DNA of 64,000 bases, from assembly GCA_021029095.1 (NCBI GenBank), contig JAJOHG010000008.1, forward strand, positions 930,001-994,000. The letters run 5' to 3'. The notes below the pieces were generated by a model. It was not told the origin of the DNA, did not search any database, and saw only the letters and a list, made by a program, of their open reading frames with translations. Positions 23,292 to 34,051 of the stretch are shown in pieces. This DNA is from Phellopilus nigrolimitatus (Eukaryota > Basidiomycota > Agaricomycetes > Hymenochaetales > Hymenochaetaceae). Numbering within the stretch: position 1 is the first letter of the stretch; each line of letters begins with the position of its first letter. The translations under genes were made by a program, and so were the position numbers.

Positions 23292-26200
23292 ATGACAATG
23301 GCCAAACTTGCCGACCTAGCACCGAACTTAGTCCATCCTCAGCATGCCGAGGCGGATGACTTTAATCCACGAGCGCCGGTCAACGAAGAAACTGTCTTCA
23401 AACAGCAGATATGTCGGGCAGGTCTTTTCATCACAGAAGAGCTTGAAAGGGCAACGGAGAGATGCAGAAAGAAAGTGATGACCATTGTGCAAGATTGCAA
23501 ACGAAGGAATCGCAAATTCAGGCAAGTACAACATTGAACGAGATGAAATGAGCTCATTTATAGACCTTTTCTCATAGAGACATTGAATGGGACATCGGGA
23601 GCGACTGGGACCTTTGCTTACCCAGTCCTGAATAGTAAGTGAAAACGAGCTATCAGAAATGCTCTGTATTAGACGATTTTGTTTAATCAGTGTAAACGAC
23701 ATTGTCAGCCTGAAGAATTTTACATCAGACGTCCTGCGAGTGACACAAATATTCGACAGCCCTCGGTTCTACGTCGATGGTGTGTCGTATTTTTCCATAA
23801 GCTTGATATCGAATATATTCTGATGCGACTGAAACTAGAGCCGAGCGCGTCAGACATAATTCAAGGCGCGCATATCTACTCAGACACTCCAACGACCTGT
23901 TCTTACACATCAATATAGGCGCCTTGGGTGACTGTTGGTTCCTTAGCGCCATTACGGCAGTCGCATCGAAGCCAAAACTCATCAAAAAGCTATGCGTTGA
24001 AGTATGCATTTGTTCATACTGGCAATTTGTTATTTATGTACTTGTAAGCTATTGATGCACTTTAACAGCGTGACGAGGACGTCGGCGTCTATGGCTTTAT
24101 ATTCTGCCGTGATGGTGATTGGGTTGATGTAGTCGTAGATGAGCATGTTCTCTTTCATTTTTTCGGAGTTAAAGACACACTAAGCACGGTTTTATTCAGT
24201 CAGCTTTTCATCCGGGTCCGACAGTGGGAGTATGTAGCGGAAGAGGTCCGTACTATTGCTACCCCTGTGCTTCTAGGAATGCTGATAAATAATTTTAGAC
24301 GCGCAGGTCATATCAATTTGACCGCGATAAATATGAGCATGTCGCACGCAAAGGAGGGAAAACTCTTTTATTTGCTCGATCCGCGAAAGAGAATGAGACT
24401 TGGGTGTGAGTCGTTATATCATCAGAGCTTACAGCTTTTTTTCACGTTTGATGCATATATATACGATTTAGGCCACTCATTGAGAAAGCATATGCCAAGC
24501 TCCATGGAGATTATGCAGCGCTTCAATGTGGCTACGCAAACGAGGGTATCGAAGATCTGACTGGGTTAGCTTCGTCTCATATTTCCTTAACAAAGTGTTT
24601 ATCTTTGGCACACAATCATGCTTAGCGGTGTTTCCGACGCGATTCATACTAATGTCAGTATATTCTACCCTGTTTTGAGTTTCACTCTTAATGAGAATAT
24701 CCTAAGGATGTTATGGATACCGACATCTTCTGGAGGGAGGACCTCCTTCACGCAAACAAGGAGTTACTTTTCAGTTGTTTCTTGAATTCGCCATTCGAAA
24801 GGGCAGCAATAAGTGTTGATGGTATGCATGTTTATCCACTTCCATTGCATATGCTCATAATAACTGGACAGGGATTTTTAAATGTGTGTATATCAAAGTC
24901 ATTTTGCTACTCGATGAGTTAGTTCTGACAGAGCTCCTCAACGAACCATCTGCAGGGCACGCATACACTGTCCTAAAAGCAATTGAGTTTCGTGGAAAGC
25001 AGTTTCTAAAGATCCGCAACCCCTGGGGCTCTTTAGGGTGGACGGGACGCTGGTCGAACGGCTCGAAAGAGTGGACGCGAGAGTGGCGGGATGCCCTTGA
25101 GCCTCTCGAGCATCACTTTAGTGACGATGGCACGTTCATCATGGAGTATTGCGATTTCTTGAAGATCTGGACCTGCATCCAGCGTACGCAGCTACTCGAC
25201 CCTTCGTGGATACAGAGCACTTACTGGCTTGACGTAAAGAGCCGTCCTGTTCCCTGCGCATGGCAGTTTGGTGATGTATCATGTACGACCTCAAGCCTTG
25301 TCTGGCTCCTTATTTCGTTGTTACTGATGGTTATATCCCTTATCCCTTAGTCACCTTCACAATGAATAAAGCGTCAGAGACGATTATTGTCCTCTCGCAG
25401 TCGGATGATCGTTTCTACCGGCGTATTTTCGGATTCTCCACCTGGAGTTTCGACTTCAAATTGTTCAGGAAGGGAGAAGACGAGCCGCTGGCTAGCTCAA
25501 ACTTCTCATACGACTTAAAAAGAAGCAGAACACTACGAATAGACCTCGAGCCTGGTTACTATGTTGTTCATGTACGGCTTGACAGGACTATCGATAATAG
25601 CAAAGTGAGTTTTCAAGTTACCCAGCCTGGAATCGAGCTCTCCTTATGTTACAAATTTCTACACACCTCGAATTTGAATACCTGAAAGCACGGTTAAAAG
25701 AGGAGACACGTGTCGAATTACTGTATCGTGATCCGGAGATTACTGACATCTGCCTGTTACACCGCTGTAGAAATATCCATACTCCAACGAGCTCCAGGAT
25801 TCAGTGGATAATCGCAAGCTGTCAAGGGTGAGAAGCGAGCTCGCACGCAGCAAGTCCGTTGCAGCCAATTTCGACGAAAGGTACGCCTACCAGACCTGAG
25901 ATCCTTTAGGTCAATCATTCTGTGGATTAACTTGTTCTCCTTATGCAGAAAATGGGAAAACCATCTCGCCCTTCCCTTAGAGGCTCTGGGGGGACGCGAT
26001 ATCCATCAGATGCAGATAGAGGAACTCGAAAAAAAGTATGCGCTTCAAACAAAGTCCGCGCCAACTCGTCGGACCGATGCCTATTCTCTTTCTGCTGATG
26101 TTGCCAGTTCGGCAGCTGGTGACACTACCAGGGTCTCGTATACTGGTTCATTGCAAGACATCGACAAATCGATTCCAGTAACTTCGACCTTGGGAACAAA

Positions 26201-27138
26201 TAATTACAGACCTCTCTCACCGAAATCAGAAATCGGCATCGAGGAAGATAGCAAAAGGGATCAAGGTGGGGTCGAGAATACTGGTGCAGACGGTGAGTTA
26301 GGCATGAAAAGCTCATAGTTCTTGTGTTGATTTGTAATGTCAATGTTGATGAAGAGTGTGAGGAAAGTGCGTTTGAGGACGAGGGTTCAGATTACGAAAC
26401 TGCTCCTCAAACGCCTGTGGCCATCGAACTTCCGGAGAGCCCAGTGGTAGCACCTGTGATAGACGCAGAATCTGAATTTATGCATTCGCAGAATTTTTGC
26501 AAAAATGTTTTCTGTGCTAGTTATAAAGTACGGGTAATCGATTCTTACTTTCTTGTCATTCTCTCACGACTTCATCTCGTTTAGACCCTCGATGTCTTCG
26601 GCGTGAGATGGACGTGTTCCGCCTGTGCAAACTACATTCTTTGTGATACATGTCATAGGACACGGATGCATGCACATGCGATGGTAAGGCTTGAGCGGCC
26701 TGAAGATTTCGAACACGTGTCTGATGTACGTGACTTCAGTTGACTCTTATCATACTTTTCCTTTTAATACTACTTTCCTAGCAGACAGACGACGATGGAG
26801 ACAACGTGCTTCTAGGACTGCGAATCTATACGAAGAAGGGTGCGCCAGTGAATATAGCTGGCCAACTTCGTCACGTACAATTGAAACATCGAAAGAAAAC
26901 TACCTGATCAGCTCGAGTCTTGCCAGTTGCCACATTTGAACATAATGATCGTAAAAATTATTTTCGAGATATCAATGTTACTAGGAATGCCATTGACTTT
27001 CCTCGAGAACACGCTTGAATTGTCGCTTGGTTTGACAGATGAAGGTGATTTTCTGTCCAATGCCAATGTCCAAAGTGTGGCTGAGTGATGAGCAAAGCAT
27101 CACTGTCGATCTCCGAGAAGGTCGATCATTTCGGTGAA
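23292..27138 (+). CDS. Calpain-like cysteine protease with C-terminal ZZ finger
   Basis: A many-exon gene of roughly 800 residues. The protease core holds the catalytic Cys ([11 protein letters not shown]), His ([11 protein letters not shown]) and Asn ([15 protein letters not shown]). A C2-like beta-sandwich follows ([28 protein letters not shown]), then a coiled/disordered stretch, an acidic part, and a ZZ-type zinc finger ([20 protein letters not shown]). Calpains cut proteins in a limited, often calcium-controlled way. Three introns appear to use GC donors: 23522-23577 (GCAAGT), 23866-23918 and 24143-24199 (GCATGT). A 12-nt exon (24872-24883) restores the codons before WHAY. Splicing around 25603-25770 is uncertain, and so is the last exon: translation ends either just after QLRH near 26996 or at 27138. 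A TATA box lies 61 bp upstream. Confidence 0.87.
24872..24883 (+). other. 12-nt micro-exon of the calpain gene
   Basis: GGACAG precedes and GTGTGT follows the 12 bases. They complete D-G-I-F-K and leave one T, which joins GG of the next exon to give the Trp before the catalytic His (W-H-A-Y). Without it the catalytic exon is out of phase. Confidence 0.6.
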
Positions 27139-27624
27139 AGCCCTGCCGATCTCCCTACACTAGTTCCTCTGCTACATGGCCAAGAAAATTTATTTACTTG
27201 TATATAATATATTTTCTTAGACAGATGGATTGTATGGCAAATAAGCTTCTAAGACGGATAGGGTTATCCAGGTGCAGACAAAGTATTTTTCATGGTGTAA
27301 TTATTATATTTACATGTACATATTCATGTGTTATGCTCCAACTGAAAATCCAGCGGCGACCCAGAGGTGTATATGGCTTTGCTCACACTAATTTTTAACG
27401 GCGAGGGAAAAGTGATTGTGGACAAGTCGATCGGAGACATATCATTTATATCGTCCGTTTACTTTCCGAAACCATTAACTACGCGATATTGATATAATTG
27501 GCCCTTCGCCCTGCTAGCTAGCCCAGTGAATCGATGTGAAATTGGAAGCGTTAAGATCACTACAGTGACTGTAGTCATAGAAAAATACTTATTTTGAAGC
27601 AACAGAACGTAAAGCGTTGTGATT

Positions 27625-29017
27625 TCAGGAAAGATACTCTTGGACAATCAACGGAACACGAGCGTCGCATCTGCTGAGTATATCAATCGTTTCCACCTGT
27701 GTTAAATCTGTTAAGCAATAATTAACTAAAGGAAAGAAATCGCGTACCCAGATTCGCGCCTCAGCATCTTGGCCCTCGCTGCTCAGCACGAAGTCACTCT
27801 CCTCTTTGATCTCAGAGTGGCATATAAATTTCCCGTGCAACGCCTTCGGATATGCGCTGTCCAGCTTCGCCCTAAGCTGTGCGTCCTTTAGATCCTTCTT
27901 TCTCAGCGCCTTCGTGGGGTCTACTGTGACGGCAGCATGGACGAGCCTCCGCCCACCCTCCTCCGTTGTGCGCGCCACGAGAACGAAGCTGAGCCATAGG
28001 AGGACTGCGGTCAAGACGCTCCCTTTCCATTCGGCGTTGAGCGAAGAGCGGCAATACCCCGGATTGACGGCATTGACTGTAACGGGGGAAATCTCCGGAA
28101 TGCGCTTAGAAAGCGAGCGCATAAAGAAGACGTTCAAGACTGGCGAAGAAATGTCAGACGGAACTCTTTGAGCCAGATCATGTATACTGACGCTTCGAGA
28201 CAAGGTATCTGCGCCGCATCACACTATATATGAGGTCAGTTGGGGTGTGACCTACCCGGTAGCCATAGATCACAATTACCTTGTCTTGCAATGATTAGAG
28301 TCACTCAACTTCTCCAGTATTTTAGGCGACGAAAGCTCATCGGGATACAGCTTTGTAAAATAGTGGACATCGCTGGCGACAATCGTCAAGCGCGGAGCCG
28401 GACCATTGGCAGGCGTCTTCGAAAGATAGGGAAGCATGAGCAGAGCTAGAAGTGCCGTTCCCAGATGGTTGGTCTGAATACTATGAGTTGTTAGAGCCAA
28501 TCTATCAGGCTGACAATTTGAGCTAGAGATGTTGCGCCTTACGTTGACTCCCATCCGTCTTTTGTTTGCCTGTACTCGGTCGTCGAGATTCCGGAATTCT
28601 CCACGAGCAGATCGAGCCTTCCGCCTCCCTCCTTCTCGAACTTGTCGGCGAAGGCGCTGATAGATGCGAAGTCCATCAAATCGATTGCCCAGACTTCGCC
28701 TCCCTCGTAGCCACTCGTCTCTCGAATAGCTTCAAAGTCAAAAAAAGTTTAATGGACGCACTGCATAGAAAACCCGAGTACTTACAAGTCAGCGCGTCCT
28801 GAGCCGTCTTCATATTCCTGCAAGCCAGAATGAGTCTTCCTGCACTCTCACCTCTGCCCATCATAGATGCGAGGTGGCGAGCACATTCAAGACCCAAGCC
28901 TGTGTTGCCACCTAAGACGATGACAGTTTTCCCAGATAAATCCGTATGCATTGAATCAATGGGCGGGATTGGCCCGTACTGCCCACGATAGAGATCGGAT
29001 AATGTGTATCTCCCCAT
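27625..29017 (-). CDS. Short-chain dehydrogenase/reductase
   Basis: Six exons (28786-29017, 28543-28729, 28280-28480, 28192-28208, 27748-28139, 27625-27696) keep phase throughout and give 366 residues. The Rossmann cofactor motif is seen as GGNTGLGLECAR (TGxxxGxG type). The usual NNAG block is NSGIST. The catalytic YxxxK is RYLVSKLLN, assembled from a 17-nt micro-exon. The SDR signature VNAVNPGYCRSSL follows. It is an NAD(P)-dependent oxidoreductase of the retinol-dehydrogenase-like kind common in fungi; the substrate is unknown. The catalytic serine lies in VASDVH. A hydrophobic stretch (VLTAVLLWLSFVLVA) could attach it to a membrane. It is convergent with the calpain gene. Confidence 0.9.
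28192..28208 (-). other. 17-nt micro-exon carrying the SDR catalytic Tyr-Lys
   Basis: The exon is bounded by GCGCAG and GTCAGT. It completes R and gives Y-L-V-S-K plus one base, so the whole catalytic YxxxK motif lies in 17 nt. Phase from exon 3 to exon 5 requires it. Confidence 0.8.
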
Positions 29018-29539
29018 GATAATTGGTGCTGAGTGGGGATTGGACCGAAAGCTTTGAGTTGAACTTGTAAAGTATAGAAAATGTCGAGAGCTTCGAGGGC
29101 TCTGTTGGTTTCAGTCGAGACTGGTCCGGTGCTTTATACTACTTAGATTTTATGGTGCACGGACGAGGTTTTCCTGCCGAGTCGGATAATGCTGGCGTAA
29201 TACATGGCGTTATACATAGAATTCTGTGCCGACGCAACTCGCGTTCACGGCTCGTTGTACGAATTCCAAATCTTCAAGCCTACGGCGAAGAAAGGGTGAC
29301 GTATCGGCAACATCTCGGCAACGCGCGTCGCGTCCGAGTCGGGATCGACGCATGTACCGGTCCTTGAAACAGCACATTTTATATTGCTTTTTACACAATT
29401 ACCTCGCAAAAGTTTTTCAAAAAAAAAAAAAAATTATAAAGCTATACTACTCAGGCCTATCTGCACAAAATTTTGAGTGATAAAAGCAAGGAAAAAATGA
29501 GTTATGAAACGCATACTGTTTGACTCCGAAATGGCACAT

Positions 29540-30073
29540 CACCACTCCTTGCAACACAACGCTCCCACGCTTATCTTCACTCGGGATTTGAGCCGCTGCT
29601 CACATCCCGGCTGACATTTTGAATGTCAATTTGCTTCCAAATCGTCCTCAATATCTTTCGGAAGCTCTGGCTTGGGAATAGGCAGAAGTGAGCAATTGAA
29701 CTGCAATGAGACATGGCACGGAAATTATGTGACATGACACAATTGCAAAGAGCAACTTTACACAACTGTATACTTATCCATCTGACATGAAATTTTGCAA
29801 AGACATTAATAATATTGTTTTAAAAGTAAATACATTCTTTGTTTGAGCGTAAAGAAGGGTTTTACGAGTGCATAGGACTGGAAACATTTTGCACCACTCA
29901 GTTCTAGTACCTTCTCACGCTTATTTCACCCGTAACTTCATTAATTGTAGACCATTTTACACCGGATTTTTTTGTAGTAGCGTATTTAGATAATAAGATG
30001 ATTTTTGTGCACTAATTTGAGCTGAGGAAGGTGTTGTTGAGTCAAATTAAATGGCGTGTTACAAGGAATGGTG
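29540..30073. mobile_element. Possible MITE-like element with imperfect inverted ends
   Basis: CACCACTCCTTGCAACAC at 29540-29557 matches the reverse complement of 30056-30073 (CACCATTCCTTGTAACAC) at 16 of 18 positions. The 534-bp span is AT-rich and non-coding, which fits a small non-autonomous DNA element. No clear target-site duplication was found and no transposase is present, so this is tentative. Confidence 0.3.
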
Positions 30074-30201
30074 GTGTTGCAAGGACCGGTCCATGTCAGG
30101 AGCTTATCTAATACCTGTTACATGTAATAAAGTAAGTGCCGTTTACAAAAATACAAGTAAATGAAGTCGAAGCGAACCGCTTCAAGTATAGGTTATAGTA
30201 G

Positions 30202-30226
30202 CCCCCCCCCCCCCCCCCCCCCCCCC
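30202..30226. repeat. Poly-C homopolymer, 25 nt
   Basis: An uninterrupted run of 25 cytosines, followed by GCCG. It is unusual in length for a fungal intergenic region and may form G-quadruplex structures on the other strand, or be a slippage or assembly artefact. Confidence 0.9.
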
Positions 30227-30887
30227 GCCGCAGCAAGCAAGTCGTTCGGAATAAGTGAGCAAGCGGCACAGCTGTCAGTTGGTTCATGAACCATGCTGTC
30301 ATTGACACACCTAGCCACATGGCATTACTTATGAGCTGGAGCAAATGCAATGCATGCAGCATCAGCTTGAGAACTTCTCGACACGAAATTCCCTGTTCAC
30401 GATTGATGATCATCGAACGCTTCCATTCATTGAAGCTCGAAGATTGCAAGAAGCCACTGTCATTGCGTTCGTACCATGCTGTTCAAACCCGGCAATATGG
30501 AGATCATCCATTATAGTAATTCAAATTTGCTGACCACGTTCGAGTCAATCAGAAATCCCCGATGAGTAGTATCAAGCGTACGCCATAAGACAATCAATAA
30601 TACTTTTCGACAGCAGAATCAAGCAGAGGTGGACCAAAAAAAGAGTTCGAGACGGACCATTACAGAAGTAAGGGGAAGATCAAGTAACATGTAGAACAGC
30701 CTTCCGCTCGTGCGCGTACGTACGTCGAACAAAGAATGGAAAAGGAGAAAGATGTTGCAGATGCGGAAGCGGATGCAGATGCGAAGCGGATGCGAACTGA
30801 AGCAAGCCGGAACAGAAGTACATAAATGTTGACTGCACCCAGAATAGAAAGATTCTCCGCGCCTTCGTGCAGTTTCTTCTTTCCGCT

Positions 30888-31561
30888 TTACACGATTGCT
30901 AGTGCACCGAAGACGATGCCCATGAAGCCAACGGCGACACTCGTAGCGACGCCTGCGCCAAAGACGGCTTTACCCGAAGCGGCGCTGCTGCTTGATGCGG
31001 CACCCGAGGACGACGCGCCCGAGGAAGCAGGCGTCGTCGCGGTGCTTGACGCGTGCGAACTTGCGCCAGAGGAGCTCGTGCCCGAAGCGGAGTCCGTCGC
31101 AGAAGATGCGCCAGAAGATGCACCAGAAACTGAGTAAAAGGAATGAATAATGGTAATGATAATGGTAGCAAGGGAGATGACCGTACCAGAAGCACACTCC
31201 GTCTGTTGGAGGGCCTGCGCGTTGCTGAGGTCTTCAGCGGAGCAGCTGCTCTGGAGACATTGAAGAGCGGAGGTTTGGAAGGCGCTCGATGTGCAGATGC
31301 AACTTAGGTCCGTGCTGTATGGCAAATGACAAACCCAACACGTCACAACTGTTTGCTTATGCCGTGCTATGTAAGAGCTCACAAACTGGAGCAACCAGCG
31401 CTGGACGCAGCCGAGGATACGCAAGTGATGATGCATTCGTCGATTCCAGCGGTGCCAGTCGGGAGCGCTGCTGAGCTCGTGTCGGTGCCCGATTGTGCAT
31501 GGACGGCAAGGAGTGCTCCGGCGGCCGCAAGGACGAAAGTGGATTTGGTCGTAAACAGCAT
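30888..31561 (-). CDS. CFEM-domain GPI-anchored cell-surface protein
   Basis: Three exons (31383-31561, 31187-31314, 30888-31129) encode 182 residues. A signal peptide (STFVLAAAGALLAVHAQ) leads into a CFEM domain with the eight expected cysteines, seen in DECIITC, SAGCSS, LSCICT, LQCLQSSC and TEC. A Ser/Ala/Gly-rich spacer of about 45 residues and a hydrophobic C-terminus (VATSVAVGFMGIVFGALAIV) follow, the usual layout of a GPI signal. CFEM proteins sit in the fungal wall or membrane; some bind haem and others act in adhesion or host contact. Whether the haem-binding Asp is present was not settled. A TATAAAAA lies about 116 bp upstream. Confidence 0.9.
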
Positions 31562-31676
31562 TTTCTTTCAGTGAATCGATATCGTTTGTAACAAGCTACG
31601 TTGACGACGTGGGCGACGTGGACGACGTGAAGGAAGGAAGAAGGGCGGGGTGGAATGGTACGATGCTCAACGCGCG

Positions 31677-31684
31677 TTTTTATA
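31677..31684 (-). promoter_or_regulatory. TATA box of the CFEM gene
   Basis: TATAAAAA on the minus strand, about 116 bp upstream of the CFEM ATG at 31561. Inferred from sequence only. Confidence 0.4.
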
Positions 31685-32123
31685 TGAAGAACAGAAGATG
31701 GCAGGTGTCAGCGCCAAGTGAGGTCGGACCACGTGAGTCCCTATTTTAAATCACTTGATCTGCAGATCAGTGCGCGCGTGTGAGGCGATGACCAGACCAA
31801 GCAACGTCACAGCCTAGATTCCCTGCAGTAAGATTTCAAGATCTTCGGAAGCTTGTAAAAATACACTGTCCCGAGAAAAGTTCTTCATTTTCTTGCAAGA
31901 TCTAGAACTGCCATCAATGATTTTCGGGTCTTCGCTCGGTTCAAGGAATGGGTAAGCAGGGTTCGAAGACCGGTAAGATTGTTTCGTAGCTGCGTCAAAT
32001 CGAACTCGGTTGCCACGGATCGCTCGTCTGTTGATGTACCTCAAGTCCCATTTTCAGCAGTGCGTTCAACATGCTATGCAAAGAACCGGTTGTGGAACGA
32101 AGGCCTGGAGAGCAAGAATACAA

Positions 32124-33863
32124 TCATACCTTAGCGTAGTCCTCGTATCCCTTTTGTGTCCAGTCGCATTCCGGCAGGACATAGTCAATGTCGTCTCGAG
32201 GAGTAAACCATTCAAGCAGCGCAAAAAAGAATATGTCGACAATAAGGATTGCAACGTAAATTGGTCCTGCGAAGAGGCCTAGCGCATAAGTCCTACATGT
32301 TCAACAGGATCGCAAGACTGGTTAGTCTTGTAGTCACGCGTAGCCTCGGGAAACAAACGTGCCTTTTTATCCTGGTCCACAGGTCGTACTCCTGGGCATT
32401 CAGTGCGAAATTATACACACGCTCCGTACGCTCGGCGACTTCTTTCCAGTTGTAAAAGGATCGAACGCGTGCGTGAGCACGCCACGGGTCATGGAGCCCG
32501 GCACTCACACGCCCAATTGCCTCGGACATCGCGCGGACGATATCTAGCCATACAGATCAGTACTTATGACTTGTAGCTTCAAAGGAAGTCTTCGTTTACC
32601 ATCTTCCTCGGGAAGTGCAAATGAGATCATGTCCTCGGGAAGGACTTCCGGTACGCCGCCAACTCGCGTAGAGACGACGTACAGGCCTGCACATGCTGCC
32701 TCGAGGATTGCGATTCCGAAGGACTCAGTAAGAGATGTGTTGAGGAATATCGAGCCTTCTGTAAGCACCTTTCCGGAAACGGCATCTTTGTTTATATTCT
32801 GTTTTATGAAAAGAAAAACATGTTTGACATACCTTGCGGACGTCGCTATGTCTAATTGGCCCGAGGAGGAGGATGCGGTCCTGCAGAAGATGCTTCTCCC
32901 GCATTTGGAGGAGGTCGATGAGCTTCGGACCGTCGCCACCTGTAGTTTATATGTGGGTCGTTGGATGGAGTAGGAAAACAAATTCGACACACCGACGATA
33001 AAACGGACGTTAGGGAAAAGGGCACATATCCTCGGGGCGGTGGCGACAAGCAAGTCGATTCCTTTCCTGTACGCAAGACGCGAAAGGACGACTATGGTGA
33101 CTTTCAAGCAAAATATGAGTTCGGAAGCCAGAGTATCAAGGAGACAGACAAACCAGTTTCCGTTGATAATGGCCTATCAGAAGGTTTGAATTGATCAACT
33201 ACGAGCGCGTTCGGAATGACGTGAACGATGGAAGGCAAAATGCCTGACCGGAGTACAGTGTTTTCGCGTCTATTTAAAGCAAGGGCATAAGCGTCGATTT
33301 ATACCAATTCAATACGATTCATACCCTGTATGAGATACGCAGATTACGCCGTCAACATTCGCGAGCGTCGCTTCAAGCAACTTGTTTGTCAAAATGCTCG
33401 CAGCATCTTCGAATCCGAAAAGTGAGTGGTCCGTGAAGACAGTGCGTACACCAAGATGATGGGCGTGTAAGATTCCTTCATGGCCAAGAGATGAAAGAGA
33501 TGCGTGTGCGTGCACAATACCGATGCGTTCGCGGAGAATTATAATGCGAAAATACGGAAGAAAAGTGAAAAAGTTGGGCAGAGTCGCCGAGGACGCGATA
33601 GTGATGAATGGTATATGATAAACCTTGAGGCCTGGAAGAAGCCAGCGCACACCTACACGGTCTGGAGGGTGTGAGTGGGTGATAACGATGACTTTGTGTC
33701 CTCTACGAAGGAGTTCTGCGCTGAGCATGTAAATGTGGTTTTCCACGCCTCCCACGTTAGGATGAAAAAAGTCAGAGATCATCCTGAAAAGTCGCTAACT
33801 CAGCGAGAATCTACAAGGGCGGAAGAATTCGTACGCTATCGAAAGCTTTGCCATTGCTTTCAT
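32124..33863 (-). CDS. GPI3: GPI-GlcNAc transferase catalytic subunit (PIG-A/GPI3)
   Basis: The gene starts at the ATG at 33863 (MKAMAKLSIA). Exon 1 (33835-33863) splices to MISDFFHPNVGGVENH, the hallmark of PIG-A. The GT4 glycosyltransferase fold follows: VIVITHSHPPDRVGVRW, IVHAHASLSSLGHE, VFTDHSLFGF, VIPNALVVDQFKP, VVLSRLAYRKGIDLL, and the ESFGIAILEAACAGL nucleotide-sugar loop with VGGVPEVLP. A C-terminal membrane segment (PIYVAILIVDIFFFALLEW) and RDDIDYV complete the family pattern. It transfers GlcNAc from UDP-GlcNAc to phosphatidylinositol on the ER, the first step of GPI anchor synthesis. One intron (32293-32362) appears to use a GC donor (GCACGT). I end it at the TGA at 32124 after DYAKV; a further 3' exon is possible. 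It is divergent from RPT6 with 188 bp between start codons. Confidence 0.92.
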
Positions 33864-34051
33864 CAGATTTATCGTACAACGCTGATTAGCATAGCCAGTT
33901 GGCGAAAGCCTGAGCTCGTGGGGACGACGCGCGTGGACGCGACTGGGTTGAACGCGTATTCCGCAAGGGGAAGAAACGCTTAGTCATAACCATTCTGAAG
34001 TGACGCGTCCCGGTCAGTGCATGTCGTCAAACGCCGTTCTCAACCGCCACC
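33864..34051. promoter_or_regulatory. Shared divergent promoter, GPI3 / RPT6
   Basis: Only 188 bp separate the two start codons. The stretch is GC-rich in its middle (several ACGCG repeats) and must hold both core promoters. No TATA box or known proteasome-box motif was recognised. Confidence 0.6.

Larger units (their letters stand above)
29018..30887. other. AT-rich gap of 1.9 kb without genes
   Basis: No coding sequence is recognisable. It contains an A run at about 29420-29432, an imperfect inverted repeat spanning 29540-30073, a 25-nt C run at 30202-30226, and a purine-rich short repeat (GATGCGGA/GATGCAGA units) around 30752-30800. Confidence 0.6.
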
